From Leucaena leucocephala (taxonomy: Eukaryota > Streptophyta > Magnoliopsida > Fabales > Fabaceae): 64,000 bases of DNA. The stretch covers positions 8,758,501-8,822,500 of the forward strand of contig CM073557.1 of the NCBI GenBank assembly GCA_037074615.1. The letters run 5' to 3'. The notes below the pieces were generated by a model that worked only from the letters and a program-made list of their open reading frames with translations, did not search any database and had not been told where the DNA came from. Positions 43,964-56,839 of the stretch are shown piece by piece. The position numbers were made by a program, and so were the translations under genes. Each line of letters opens with the position of its first letter. Position 1 is the first letter of the stretch.

Positions 43964-45330
43964 TTAGGTTCATTATATACTATATGGTATGTGAATGAAT
44001 TGTGATTGCAATTGGAGCTCAATGGGAGGAAATAAAATTCCCTTATTCGCTTAAAGATGGTAACCACTAATATCTTTGCCACAATAACTTTTCATACAAG
44101 TATGTTATTCCATGCATTTGTTAAGGAAATAAAATTTCCTCCTCCTTAATGCTTCAGGCTTCTTTGATGAGAATAACTATAGCTATCAATGCATTACCTA
44201 AAATTTATGCTTATGCTCATTCTAGTATTGCTTTTTTGGTTTGGATCCGAGTATTTCAATATTCATGGAAAAACATTCTGTAAATATGTCACATGCTTGT
44301 CAAATTCTCCTTTTATCTGTTTTATTTTAAATTTTCAAATATTCTTGTTCTTGGATAATTTGGAAGCATAGTACACCCAGTAGGAAGGCTTTGAAGAATA
44401 GCCTTATCCCATAAATTGCAAAAGCTTCATTTTTCCAGGATTTTAAGCATCTGATGGAAGTGACATTTCTAGACTGCCTGAATGGCTTGGAAAGATGATC
44501 AGTGATGTTACCTTTGACCAATTGTTTATCCCTTCTACTGCATTAGCTAATGATTTTACATTGCTAGCTTTCAGTTCATAAACTTACCTTATGAGTGTGA
44601 AATAAATTTGAAATAACGCCAGTGCACCATCAGGTTTGAAATTGCCAGCTCGAGATTATAGCATCCCCGGTTCAATAAGAAGTAAAATATTTGCTAATCT
44701 TATGTTTGCATATAATACAGGAATGCTTCCCGAGATATAGGTAAAATAGGAGCTAATAATCCATTTTCAAAGCCTAACGTAGATATATAAATCTCAGTTG
44801 TTTGTCTCCTCTGAAAAATGGCACTTAAATGGTTGACACTTGGATGGTTGTGATACAAATAGGCAACTATTAGGCAGTCCATTGTCAAGAACATGATTAA
44901 AGCCATATATTTCCAATTTACTGTTAGAATTGCCCCTCTTTATTTGGTTACCTTTATAGGGTATTGGGTTTATGTATCTTCCACATCATCCTACTTACTG
45001 AGTAATGTGAATGGTCCAGTTAGGTTGAACAATACCAAGAATGGAGAGAATGAAGCTGAAACTTGAAACTCCATAATTTTAGCATGTAATACTCTTGTAC
45101 CACAAGACTATCAATATGCTAGGCATGATTTGGCTGCAATGAATAATGTTATTAAAATTGATGACAAGGGCTCAATAAGTGAGAGATCGTCGAAAAAAAT
45201 TTTTTGCCATGTCTCATATAACATTTTTATGTTGTTAATAAAAGAATTTTATATTGTTGAATCATTTGATGTGACGTTTATTTACTTACTTAGGTAGGGA
45301 ATTTGACACCAAATTAACACTTCATCAACC
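43964..45330. other. No supported gene
   Basis: About 1.4 kb of AT-rich DNA. Short open frames at 44327-44521 and 44700-44906 on the minus strand show no recognisable domain. If the ProT-like exon belonged to a live gene, its second exon would be expected here, but no transporter-like coding sequence is visible. Confidence 0.4.
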
Positions 45331-45389
45331 AATTTTTTCTAAACAACCATGACATAACAACTTAAACATGAAGGAATGACAACTGATGT

Positions 45390-46290
45390 GTGAAAAAATA
45401 AAAATTTAAATATGAAGGAATGACAATGCCCTAGTGAAGAAGTAACAACTTGAGCTCTTTTATTCACAGCTGGAATAAACAAAAAAGATGCAACTGGGAA
45501 GGAAAATAGCAACTCCACCATGAAGGAATGACAACTCTATGGTAAAGGAATAACAACTTGGAACCATTTTCCCATATATTAGGGAGACCAAAAATTCATT
45601 GGGCATACCTGCCCAAGACCTGGAATGAACTAAACAGACCTGACTCTGGGTGGAAAAATAACAACTATGACAATAAAAAATAACAACTCATCGTGAATAA
45701 AAACAAGAATCTGGGTAAGAAAATAATAACTACACCTCAAAAGATTAACAACCTAAGCATAATTCTGCCCTAGAATTTGGAAGACCCAAAATGCAATGGG
45801 CACGCCAGCACAACATATGGAATGCACCAAAAAAATTACTGAGTATAAAAATAACAACTCCACCTCAAAGGAATAACAACATAAGCATAGTTCTTCCCAA
45901 AACATTATGAATGAGTTGAAAAATGACAACTCCACCTCAAAGGAATAATAACTTAGACATAATTTTTTCCATCAATTTGGGAGACCCAAAAAGTACAATC
46001 TCAATTTGGGCGGAAAAACAACTACACTATTAAGAAATAACAATTTCATCATGAAGGAATAACGTGACTCTGGGTAGGAAAATAACAACTCCACTGTGAA
46101 GCAATAACAACATAGGCATATTTCTTTCTAGGCATTTAGGAGACCCAAAATGCACTGGGCACGCCAGCACAACACTAAAATGAACCAATAAACCATGACT
46201 CTAAGTAGGAAAATAACAACAGAACTAACAACAAGTGACAACTCCTTAGGAAAACATAATAACTTAGGCACATTTGTTCCTAACACCATT
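45390..46290. repeat. AATAACAACT-based degenerate tandem array
   Basis: About 900 bp built from two levels of repetition. A short motif close to GGAATAACAACT or GAAAATAACAACTCCAC occurs many times. A longer unit of roughly 120-240 bp (GACTCTGGGT-GG, AAAATAACAACTCCACCTC, GGCATAATTCTTCC, GGGAGACCCAAAATGCA, TGGGCACGCCAGCACAAC) recurs starting near 45640, 45838, 46074 and 46197. Divergence between units is high. Non-coding; the origin could be the interior of a Helitron or other non-autonomous element. Confidence 0.65.
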
Positions 46291-46299
46291 AAGGTGATA

Positions 46300-47640
46300 A
46301 TATAACTTCATATATATACTTTACACTTACATCAGTTCTTTGCATAAAACATAAAAGCAATACAACAAACATACTCACCTTCATCAAGATTTACCTTATT
46401 ATCTAAAAGGTGGAGATTGATGAAGGTTACAAAAAATTACTATCATCACTTTGCACAACTTACAAAATAAAATGGAGTGTACAATGCATTTACACACAAA
46501 AAAATGTACAAGCAACCAACATTGCTCGGCTTGGATTTGGATTATTGCATGTCTTCGCTGTGTTCAGGCTCATGGCATCTTCCATAATGATACGTCTACT
46601 AAAATTGAGATTCAATCATTTTTCACTAATTGTCCCCCTTCATCTCTACCTTTCTCTTGACCTTCATGTACGCCTTCCATCTTCACCTTTTTCTCAGTTC
46701 AAAAACAAAAAAAAATACAATTCATCAATCCTGCAGCAAATTATGTGTAAATTAGCATTGCGACCTATAAAAAAGGCATACAAGAATTCAGTTTATAAAG
46801 ACTTTATTAAGCAAAACACTATAAAAAAAACTCAACCATTCACACACAAAAAACTCAGACACAAGCTTAGGAAGGTAAGTGACATCAATCACTTCACATT
46901 TAACCAAATTCGTTGTCTTTGACTTAATAGCAAGTGACATCATCACAGTTAGGAATATCATCATATAATGCCTATGTCATTCGTGAAAGTATTTTAGTAA
47001 AGTATATGCTAGATTATAAAAACACTTATTGATGAACATGCACCCATATCATAATGAGTCCTTGAGATTACATAAAACTAAATTTTTCTTTAGTTGATCA
47101 TATTTAAATGCCATTTTCATAAATATTTTTTACAATTGAGATGAAAAAGCTATTTACCTTTACATGATACTTTTAGTATATAAGGAGCTATTAATCAACA
47201 ACTAATTATAGTTAAATGAAATATTGCGAAGAGGATTCATAGAATACAAAAAGGAAAATGGAATGAACAATGTACCTTGTCGCAATTCCTGAGTAAACAT
47301 CTATTGGCTTCTCTCCTACAACTAATTGACAGCAACTACCCCCACCTAGTAAAATAAAAATTCAAATAATTAGAGCCTCTATTCAATGATACATTACAGT
47401 CCAAAAACAAAAAATAGAGACTATACTAAAAACATGACATAGAAAATTAACAAAGATACTAAGTAAACATCAATACAAACTTTTGACAGAACCTTTCATT
47501 TGGGTTCAAAAGTTTTGTGAAGTGACAAATAAACATATATTTCATTATGTTCCACTTATAACAATATATTGGGACAAAGCACAATTTCAAACAACAAGAC
47601 ACTCAATTTCAATTTATTAGGTGTTGTACAACATTAAAAT
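46300..47640. other. No supported gene
   Basis: AT-rich DNA with a 170-codon frame at 46410-46922 that starts at GTG, has a low-complexity basic composition and no recognisable domain; I treat it as chance. On the minus strand 47276-47345 could be an exon (GGSCCQLVVGEKPIDVYSGI, with AG before and GT after), but I recognise no family. Confidence 0.35.
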
Positions 47641-47683
47641 TTTGACCTATATATAGAATAAGAAGTTGCTGGAGATAAGAAAG

Positions 47684-48098
47684 TTCAAGTATTTGGACCT
47701 GGTGGTGGCCACATATGGGTTCTCAGTATATAGCTTCTTAGGCAAAGGCAGTCATGACAGCTTTTTGGGCCATGCCGTTAATAAAGTTAGGTTAGTTTTT
47801 GGAAATCAGTGACCCAAGGGTAGGGACGTCGTTAGACCCAGCGGTGATAAAACATCTTACAGTGTTGGCAGCAAGGTGCGTGAGGTCGAGGGCGGAGAAG
47901 CTATTGCCAAAGGTAGAGGTTTTGGAGAATTTAAAACAAGTAATAAAGAGGATTCATGAGTGCCAAATATGGAGGAGCATGAAGAGGTAGGCAGGGCACA
48001 AGGAGAAAGCAGGGTGGTTGAGTAAGAAGGAAGAAGTTGAGAGGGTAGTGATATGGGAAGCAGAAGGAATAGGTAGTTGTCGAGTATGGGAATTATAG
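47684..48098 (+). pseudogene. Receptor-like kinase pseudogene, core deleted
   Basis: The first frame reads FKYLDLVVATYGFSVYSFLGKGSHDS, the start of a plant receptor-like or receptor-like cytoplasmic kinase domain with a degenerate Gly-rich loop. About 100 bp on, another frame reads ISDPRVGTSLDPAVIKHLTV, then LAARCVRSRAEKLLPKVEVL, the C-terminal end of such a domain. The catalytic core (VAVK Lys, HRD, DFG) is missing between them, and a stop follows SMKR at 47988-47990. An internal deletion plus frameshift makes this non-functional. The subfamily is not assignable. Confidence 0.6.
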
Positions 48099-48329
48099 AT
48101 CATGAGAGTAGAGAGAAAGGAAGATAATTTTGGAATTTTATTTAAATACAAAGGGCAGCTCTGTCTTTTCATAGTTGGAAAAAATTGATTTCATGTCTCA
48201 TGGGACTACACATTCATTATGCTATTTCTTAGGACTTATATGCAATTTGATTTCTCCCATGGGACCTAGATGTCATTTTTTCAATTAAATATTGAATACA
48301 TTTTGAGGGGTAGAAGGGGGATCAAGTGA

Positions 48330-48545
48330 CTTTAACATTGTGTTTGGTAGGAGGTTTTTAAAGGAGAATGGAGGGGAGAGAAAAATTGTAGCTACCCTTG
48401 TTTAGCGTAAATTTTTTTTAAAGGATAGATAGGAGGACTCTCCTCCCCCTTATTTAGATAAAATAGTTTTAAAGAGGGGAGGAGCTCTACTCTCCTCCTT
48501 TTTCTTTCCTAGTCTCCTCTCCAAAAGTGGGGGGTTTTAGGGGAT
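48330..48545. mobile_element. Possible hAT-like MITE
   Basis: Starts with tgtgtttggtaggaggttt, a type of end common in plant hAT-derived MITEs. It has inverted purine/pyrimidine-rich blocks: ggagaatggaggggagag on the left and ctctactctcctcctttttc with ctcctctccaaaag on the right. No coding sequence; the borders and target duplication are not established. Confidence 0.35.
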
Positions 48546-48949
48546 ATGAGAGAGAAAATTTTTATTGCAATATTAACCTCATTAAAATTGTATAATTTCT
48601 TTTGTATCATTCATATTTTCTAACCTTGTAACCTTTATACCGTTGTCTCCTGTGCATTCTCACTGAAATATAGATTTTAATCAAATATTTATTTTATCTA
48701 GTAGCTTATTTCACTGTTTCTCGTTAGGTTTTAATTTTCTTTTTTAATTTTCAAGGTTATATTCATATAATTTTGTTATATATATTCATATAATTTTGTT
48801 TTAATTTGCTTTTTTAGTTTTCAAGGTTATGTTCATATAATTTTGTTATATATATCCAAACTACTTTTTGAGATATAGAACTACAATAGGAATGATAAAT
48901 TTTTCACTTAGTTATTTTTATTAATAGGTAGACCCATGACAATACAACT

Positions 48950-49120
48950 AGGGGTGAGCAATTAGCCCATAGCCCATGAGCTCGCCTGCAACCCGGTACT
49001 ATTTGAGCCTGTCTAAGCCCGCCCAAAATAGGCCCGTAACGGGCAGGCTTAAATGGGCTCAAACAGTAAATTATATGGGCAAGCTATGGGCTTACCATTG
49101 GGCAGCCCGTAGCATGCCCA
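48950..49120. mobile_element. hAT-like MITE fragment, GGGCT-rich
   Basis: A GC-richer patch in AT-rich DNA starting taggggtgagca, with repeated AGCCCATAGCCCATGAG / ATGGGCTTACCATTGGG motifs in both orientations. The TAGGGGTG-type end and self-complementary GGGCT blocks are typical of hAT-related non-autonomous elements. The right border is not visible. Confidence 0.45.
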
Positions 49121-49499
49121 TATATTTTTTTATTAATTTATTATATTATATTTATTTAAATTTATTTTTTACATACTAATATACTTTTTTAAATTTATTT
49201 TGTAGAGGTATGGGTAATTATATCTACAACCATCACAAGTAAATATAATGTAGATTATGTATAATCATGATCCAATTGAATAATTAAGATTATGAATGAT
49301 TATATTATGTAAGCATTGTGGACTGTGTGGTTATAAATCTGTAGCTATTATTATGATATTTTATTTTCTAATTTTAGGATGAACAATCATATCATGTGTG
49401 TACTATGGTGTTGATGTTGATGTTGTTAGATGAAGATTATCGCTACAAGATAATTACATGGTAGTAAAGTTTTATAAGATATTGAAGAATGTGGGAGTA

Positions 49500-50460
49500 A
49501 CCTGATGTGTTATGGAATAAAATTTGGGTTTTGGAGATTATGCCCTAGGCCAATCAATTGGATGTAAATAATATAATTTATTTACTAAAAGGAACTTTAT
49601 TTTATAAATATTTATTATATTGTTTTGCATTTTCGTATATAATAAAATCCATGAATATTTGAAGAATTATTTTAAATGTCCTTAGTTGATTATTATTGTG
49701 GGAACAATAATAAATTAAGACTAGTATGACTTTAATTGATGATCATACAATGGTAATGTATGAAGATACAAATTAAAGTTATTGGCACTTGTTAGAGATT
49801 AAGGCACTGGACCTATCCATCATGAGATAACTACATGGACTAGGTCATAAGCGTATATTATAGCTATGTCACTATGCTTTTAAACATGAGATTACCATAA
49901 ACACCTACATGAGGAACACTATGTTTTGACATGATCAAAAGTCCACTTTTAATCGAGTAATCATAAACGTCGTGATTGAGTACACTAGGATCCATTCGAA
50001 GGAAAATGAGTGGTCAAGATGGAATTTATCCCTCTCATTATAAGAGAGATATCTTTGGGCCTATCGATGAGTGGGACTGAAAAATGCATAGCTGTGCTCA
50101 AATGAAGAGTTTCATTTGTCTTGTTAATCTACTCACAGATTGAGAAACTATGATTGAGCAAAATGAGAGTGACGTTCCTATGTCTCATGCTCAATCTTGA
50201 TATCATGTGACAAAAGGGATTTGACATATTTATAAGACATGTTAATTTAGATAATCAATTTTTATATAATTTGGTAGTCATAATATCTTGCTAGAGGCCG
50301 CTTATGACTTGTGGGCAAAAATGTATTTTGGGCTCACTTCCAATATTGTATGAAATGAAAGGTGTATCTAACTCTCAGAAAGAGTGAGTATATAGACATT
50401 AAAGCTCTCTGAAAATCTCTCTCAAAGAATAATACATGAAAATTAGAGAGTTGGAATATT
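49500..50460. mobile_element. Copia-type LTR-like sequence, interrupted
   Basis: Reads like a plant copia LTR: ggagattatgccctaggcc near the start, cccttctcat/ctctcattataagagagat in the middle, then ctctctgaaaatctctctc. A related continuation (agagagattgggag ... ttggagatcagatctcgag) appears at 51.96-52.33 kb, suggesting one LTR split by about 1.5 kb of inserted DNA. No internal coding region is attached and a partner LTR was not found. Confidence 0.35.
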
Positions 50461-50989
50461 TTCTAGGTTACTGGTTATTTGATGCTTTCATGATTAAGTA
50501 TTGTTGATATCTCATCATTCATTGTCGCCAGTCTCATAACTTTGAATGCTCTTCTTTTTATAGTTGATCTTATAACCGTTGAGCATTTTTTTATTGAGGT
50601 TTCCATAAGTTTAGTTTTCTATTTGTTGAAAATATGACCATTGAACTAGCCGTTATAGCCCTTGAGGTTTTTGTCTTTTTGTCATTAAAAGTCCGTTGAC
50701 TTTGTTCTTGGTCTCAGATCTCTGATTTAGCTTTGATCTTAACAGAATATGAGCTCTTTGATATCAATCTTGTAAACACTTCAATATTTAATTGTTAATA
50801 TATAAACACGTGAAGTGAGGATTTGAGTAACTGGTATTAAACTTGATTATTTTTAATCATAGCAAAAATGATAGTAGAATAATGCATGCTCATTCAAATT
50901 AATAACCCAAATCAATAATCAAGTGTATAAGATTAATTCAGTTATAAACACTTCAAGATCATAAAGATTATTCTTGTTTTCAAATATCA

Positions 50990-51735
50990 TTTTTTATTAA
51001 TCGATTACCCAATCGATTAAATAAAGTTAATGTGTAAAACAAAAAATAGAGCATCATAGAGATTTGATTTTCTAGACATGTATAATGTATTCTTACAAAG
51101 ATAAATTTATCAAGAGATTTGTCGTGAAGAATAATGAAGAACATTTGGAAATTGTCACTTAAATAAATCATTTGAAGTATGATATGAATTTGTATTATAG
51201 AATAAAGCTATACTTCAAATTTTAAAAGTTTCTAGGATTAATCGATTAAATAATCGATTAAGATAAGTTAATCAAATACATAATTGATTAATGTGTTTAA
51301 AAAAATGAATGAGAAATTATTTTCAACATATATTAATCGAATAGTTAATCTGTTAATGTAAATTAATCGATTAATTGGTTTATATTTGATTTTTACAAAA
51401 CTAAAACTTCACTTATTAATTGAACAATGAACATATTAATACAAATTAATCGATTAATAACAATGTCTTTGTTCAAGAGAAAATTTGTTTACAATATATT
51501 AATTAGTTAACCATTCGATTAATTTTAGTTAGTCGATTAACCAATCTATTAATTGACTTTTCAACTCAAATACATAAGGCAAGTCAATCGTCATTAATCA
51601 ATTAAATAATCGATTAATTGTCTCTAATTAATTGATTAATTAATTTTCTTTTTAAAACAAAAGGCTGCCTTTTCAATTAATCTAATATTCAATCGATTAA
51701 TGCTCAATAATCGAATATCTAATCGATTAACTTCT
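50990..51735. repeat. Array of palindromic ATCGATTA motifs
   Basis: About 750 bp with a dozen or so occurrences of ATCGATTA or TAATCGATTAA plus many one-base variants (attgattaa, tcgattaacc), spaced irregularly and often paired head to tail (attaaataatcgattaa). The density is far above the surrounding DNA. No ORF. The core is palindromic, so the array reads the same on both strands. Confidence 0.75.
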
Positions 51736-52380
51736 TTTAACTTCTTTCATTACAAAATCATTTTCATTACTTCAAAAATAATTTTTACAACATTAATTAA
51801 CTTCATCCTCTTTTCTCTTTTGACATCATCAAAACATATACATACTAATAGAATTTATATATTTAACCTATAAAATTCATATATAATGTATTATTTAATT
51901 TAAATATGATATCTAAGTTAAATAAAAGGATATCTTGGTGATCAAGTGATTGACTTGATCCACAGAGAGATTGGGAGTTATTTGAAAGTTAGAGAACTTT
52001 AAGAAACCATCAATAGAGAGAGAGAATTATGAAATGAGTTTAGGGTAATTTTGCACTTAAGTCACACTATTGAGAATATGTGTCTTCTTGGACAACAAGA
52101 ACAAAGCATGGTTCGTGAAAGGTGCTGGCACACAGTTTGTGTTTGCAACCTTGTTCGTGTGGATACTGATGGAGGGTGTTCATTCAAGGAGCATCAACTG
52201 TGATTTGAATTAAGTAAACCGTTCATATTTATGTTCATTTAAGGAGCAACACTAGTGATCAGAATTACCAAACAGATTCTTGGAGATCAGATCTCGAGTT
52301 TAATTGGTAAGTCTTATACCTAATTAGATTTAAGGAATGCTAATGGATCCGTTAGGGGTTTTAGAAAAAAATAATTTTAT

Positions 52381-53060
52381 TCCACTATGCTTGTCCTAAA
52401 ACCCTACAAAGAGCCTAGGAGAATCCAAGTCTTCGTATGGTTGGTAGTACATAGTAGATTTCTTATAGCTGAAAGGAGAAGTAAGATAATGGCTGTCAGT
52501 CCTTTATGCCATAAATATAATATGGAATTGGAGTCACCTACCCATTGGTTAAGAGATTGTAGAAATGCATCAGAGCTATGGAAGCAATTGGGAGAAAGAA
52601 ACCAAAACTCAAAATTATATATGTTTCATGAAAAGTAATGGTTTAGATGATGTTTAAATAGGAGGGATATGGTAAAAGTAACATAATTTGGCATTGCTTG
52701 CTATATGCTATGGAATTGGAGGAATAAAAGCTTGTTTGAGGAAGGTTATTGCATGCCAACTGATAGTGGGTTAATAGTAAAGATATATATATCATATGTA
52801 GAGAAATATAGGTTGGGAAGTGTTGATAGTGGGCTGGGTGAAACTAGACACTGATGTTGCTTCAAAGAGTCATAATGGATTGGCTGGCTATGGTGGATTG
52901 ATTAGAGGATGTGATAGGTGATGGATTAGAGGCTTCTCGAGTAAGTTAGGCTCATGAGTAGCTATTAAAGTTGAAATTTAGGATGTTATGACAAGTTTGC
53001 AAATGGATAAGCAAGTTGGTATTAGTCATAAATTGTTGAAAGTAATTCTATTGGTGTTGT
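52381..53060 (+). mobile_element. LINE (L1-type) remnant: zf-RVT and RNase H
   Basis: The frame at 52387-52638 resembles the zinc-binding region after LINE reverse transcriptase: RRIQVFVWLVVHSRFL, LCHKYNMELESPTHWLRDC, then LWKQLG. After a stop and shift it continues FGIACYMLWNWRNKSLFEEG, and near 52,846 KLDTDVASKSHNGLAGYGGL resembles the plant LINE-type RNase H, with stops. The RT itself is absent. An old 5'-truncated copy, as is normal for LINEs. Confidence 0.7.
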
Positions 53061-53902
53061 AAATATTTTACTCATTAAGATATGAGTCTGATTGTGTATC
53101 TAGCTTGTTGAAAAATGTAAAAATATAGCTATATAATATATAATATAACTATTTGCCAAAAAAAATGCTAAGTGATATAAAATATAACTATCAAGCTTTA
53201 AGATATATGAAATGACTAGAACAGCTATGCAAATAACAACTTTCCCTTAACAAATGATAAGAACAATTTAGCAAAAAAAAATTGTTATTTGTGATGTGTA
53301 TTGAAAGGTGACTTGCATATGAATGGCAAAAACACCTTAATGAATACTAACTTATGCCTAACGAATAATAAAAACATTGACAAGTTTTAAATAGAAAATA
53401 ATGGTAACTTGCTTATATGGTCTCACTACTACACAAAATACCGTGTCGCTTTATTATGTCAAATAAAGAAAAATTAGTTAGAATTAAAACAATTATATCT
53501 TGTAGTTACTATTGAACACTTGTTATTGTTTGCCCTCTGGAGAACATAGTATTGGTTTGATTCCTTGGGTGGATAGCTAAGCATTGAAACCAAAACCATC
53601 TTTAAAATGTAAGTTTAAGTGTGTAAAGTTTTTTGCAGTGAAATTAAATAATATAATCTATAATTTTCTTTTTGTACATTTGAATATTTGACGATATGGC
53701 ACTTATAGCATACTTTTTATAGGTCGAATGATGAAATCCAAAAGAAAGGGGAATCCAAAATAGAACCATCCATTTGAACTAAAGATTTCCTTATCTATTT
53801 ATACTTGAAATATATTTTCATTCACCTTCAACATTGGATTTTTTATTTTTAGTATTGTCGTCAATCCAAGAATGTAGAGTGTTGGTATTATGTCATCCAC
53901 TA
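53061..53902. other. No supported gene
   Basis: AT-rich spacer between the LINE remnant and the long-LTR block. No recognisable coding sequence, RNA gene or repeat. Confidence 0.4.
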
Positions 53903-55149
53903 TGTAACATCTCTAATTTTGGGCCTAAAATCTCAAGAATAAGACTGAATTAAGTAGTCTACCTATAACACCTTACTTTCAAACACATTAATAGCTATTC
54001 GGTATAAATTATAATTACTTAGAAATCCATTGAAGTTCATTATCAAAATCTAGAATTTCCCAGTTTATAGTTATTGTTCATTTGGTATTTCTAAATTTGG
54101 CGATAAACATTGAAAAAACATAATTAATTCTAAAAAAACTGAAATAAAGTAGTTTAAAAGGTTAATCGAAGCTAACATATTGAAGTTTAAATGACAAATA
54201 TGCCTCAGATCAATTGACCAGTCAACTAAGTCAATTTTGATGTCAAAGTGGACTATTCATTTGGTCAAAACATCCTGAAAACAATTTCTTAATCTTAACT
54301 TTGAAAAATTCGTTTTCCTTGTATATAAATCAAAATAAGGCTTCTTTATGTCAAAATAAAGCTTAGCATGTCAACTGAGTACTTGTAAAATATTATACAT
54401 TTATTTCATCATTTACTATTTCTGATTACAAACCAAATGTTACTACTCAAAACTGATTACTATTCATGTACAAAATTTTCAATACTAACCATGCATACAT
54501 ACATTCCAAAACTTGTCCATAACATATCCATACAAAAAAATTATATCATCATCTTTCATTCTTTTTCTCTCATGCTTGAAGTTCCTATTATTTGGAGATA
54601 TAAATTGGGGTGAGAATTTTGGGAAAATATTAGTAGTAAACAGTACTAAACAATGTATGCATTAATGCTTGGAACTTGTGTTTGCTTTTGATTGTGTTAA
54701 CATAATGTATTGTACATGCTTCCATGTAACATATGAAATCCAGTTGGCCAAAGTAATCATAGCACAGAGCTACAACTAATACATATGAGCAACACCAACC
54801 AACAAAGTCATAACACAACAATCCATACAATTAATACATGCAAGTTTAGGAAATTTACTACCTTGATGCTTTACTTTTCGTTATCATCTTCCTTGTCACC
54901 TTTCCTTAATGTAAGGTTGTTTTCTTGAACACACAAATCAAATCCTAACATTACATATTGATACATGCATCACAATCTTATTTCAATCAATATTTAGAAA
55001 TATTAAACTCGGTCAACTAACTAACCCTTAACTTTTTTTTTATTTGAGAATAATTATCTTATCCTTTGAATTAACTTGTCTCTTAACTTTACCCTACACA
55101 ATTTTACTTCTTAAATCCATTTATGAGTTTAGAATTACAAAATTCTAAC

Positions 55150-56500
55150 TCCCACATACCCTGCTGGATAGAACCGAAAGAGGGTATATAATTCTTCCAA
55201 AAAAATCTTATTTTGATTCAAATGCTTCCAAAACTTATTTTTCTACTTTATTTCAAGTAATTTTTTTTATTTTAAAACCATTGGAATATTTAAAATCATG
55301 AAATTTATGTCACTATTCATACTTATGAACAGTAATAGAGAGGGTTTTAAAATTCCATCTTCCAATTCCAATATTTCCAAGGCTCTAAACTCATTCAATC
55401 CTACACAAAATCATCATCCGGATTCAATAGAAGAATTAGAACATTGAAATTCACACTCTTCCTTCCATTTATGCACTTGGTCAAATCACTATCTTAAAGA
55501 ACAAAGTCAAGAATTTCAATCTAACTCAATAACCAAGTATCTAACATAACTTATCTAAACATTTTTTTGCATAATTCTAACTTGATTTTCCTTTTCCTTC
55601 TTCATTTATAAATCCTGGACAGCAAGCATACCCAAGGTAAAATCCTATTTCTAACCATTAAAACCTAAGTTTCATCATTCCAAAACATATATAAATAAAC
55701 TATGAAGGATTGCATAGCTTAAACCCTAGCTACCTTGTATCAAAGTACCTTGAAATTCCCCTTGAACTCACCTTGAATTGGTTAGATTTTCAAATGACAA
55801 GAGTTTCCCCTAGGTCTTTTCCTAGGTCATAGTTTTGTGAAGAATGGGGTATTTATAGCAAATTTTAAGGGCCTCGGGATCATTTTACCCCTCATTCAAC
55901 TAATTATTACAATGATTTAATCTTAAATTTGATGGGTTGATTTTTGGATTAATTAACCTTAATCACAATTACCTTAATTCTTATATTATTTTATTATATT
56001 GTAACACATTTTTTTGGTAAAAAAAGTTTAGATGGTTTTGACACCAGTACCCCACCAAGGTTAGGGCGTAGCCCCAGGTTTTAGAGAGTACTTACAGGGG
56101 ACTTACGAGATCGCCTACCAAATGAGCCCTCATGAGGTAGTGGGAATCAAACTCGCGTCTTTGTGGGATACGAGCCCGTTCCTTACCATTTATACCACTC
56201 TCTCCAAACTCTTCTTCCTTGTTTTTAGCTTCCATGTGGTGAAATGTGGGGTCCACAAGGACACCTCACATGCCACCTAATGCTTTCATGAAGTTTCTTA
56301 CTTTATTTAGATATGTAAGATGGATGCTAATGCTTGATATGTAATTTCATTAAACTTTATTTAATTGGTGACATGCCATCATACTAAATACTTTGTATAA
56401 AAATGCATTCCCATGGAAAACATGTTATTCATAACATATTCAACATACAACATCATTCAATCATCATATACATGCCAACACATAAGCATACCACATAAAG
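55150..56500. repeat. Internal tandem duplication, copy 1
   Basis: Direct repeat with about 56840-57700. Matching blocks are TTTTGATTCAAATGCTTCCA, AAACCATTGGAATATTTAAA-like sequence, the block ending in a (minus-strand) ATAAATA promoter-like box near 55855, and the ...GGGGTCCACAAGGACACC... block near 56250. Offsets range from about 1,670 bp at the left to 1,280 bp at the right; the SINE insertion in this copy and other indels contribute. Confidence 0.55.
56010..56205 (-). mobile_element. tRNA-derived SINE (Au-like)
   Basis: On the minus strand: GAGAGAGTGGTATAAATGGT (A-box region), then about 45 nt further CGAGTTTGATTCCCACT (B-box region), then GGGGCTACGCCC and an end in CATCTAAACTTTTTTTACC. 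Promoter boxes followed by a short T-rich tail are the pattern of Au-type plant SINEs. It lies within the old long-LTR copy and so inserted after it. Confidence 0.65.
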
Positions 56501-56839
56501 CGCATAAAGAGGTATGTCCACTAGGTTAAAACTTTATCTTTTTCTCTTTGCTCCCTTTGTCTCCAACCAAACATTGGTTTCTTGCTCATCCTCTTTAAGT
56601 CATTTCCTTTGACATATCATAGCCCTAAATACAATTATATTGTGTATACAACTCATTAGAGCCATTACATATACATTGGACATCAAGTCCCTTAAAACCC
56701 CTAACTCGTAACTCAATTCTTAGAGTTAGTGGTTTAGCTTTGTAATAACTATTTCCTTAGACTAGTCCTACATAATTTTGTCCAAGGAATCCAAATATAA
56801 GATCGTAATTTCAAAATTCCAATTCCTCCTTTGCCTACT

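Noticed and set aside
46410..46922. 170-codon plus-strand ORF
   Set aside because: Starts at GTG, has low-complexity Lys/Ile-rich composition and no domain; the surrounding DNA is repeat-like.
47276..47345. Possible 70-bp minus-strand exon (GGSCCQLVVGEKPIDVYSGI)
   Set aside because: Splice-like borders and protein-like sequence, but no neighbouring exon in a compatible phase and no family I recognise.
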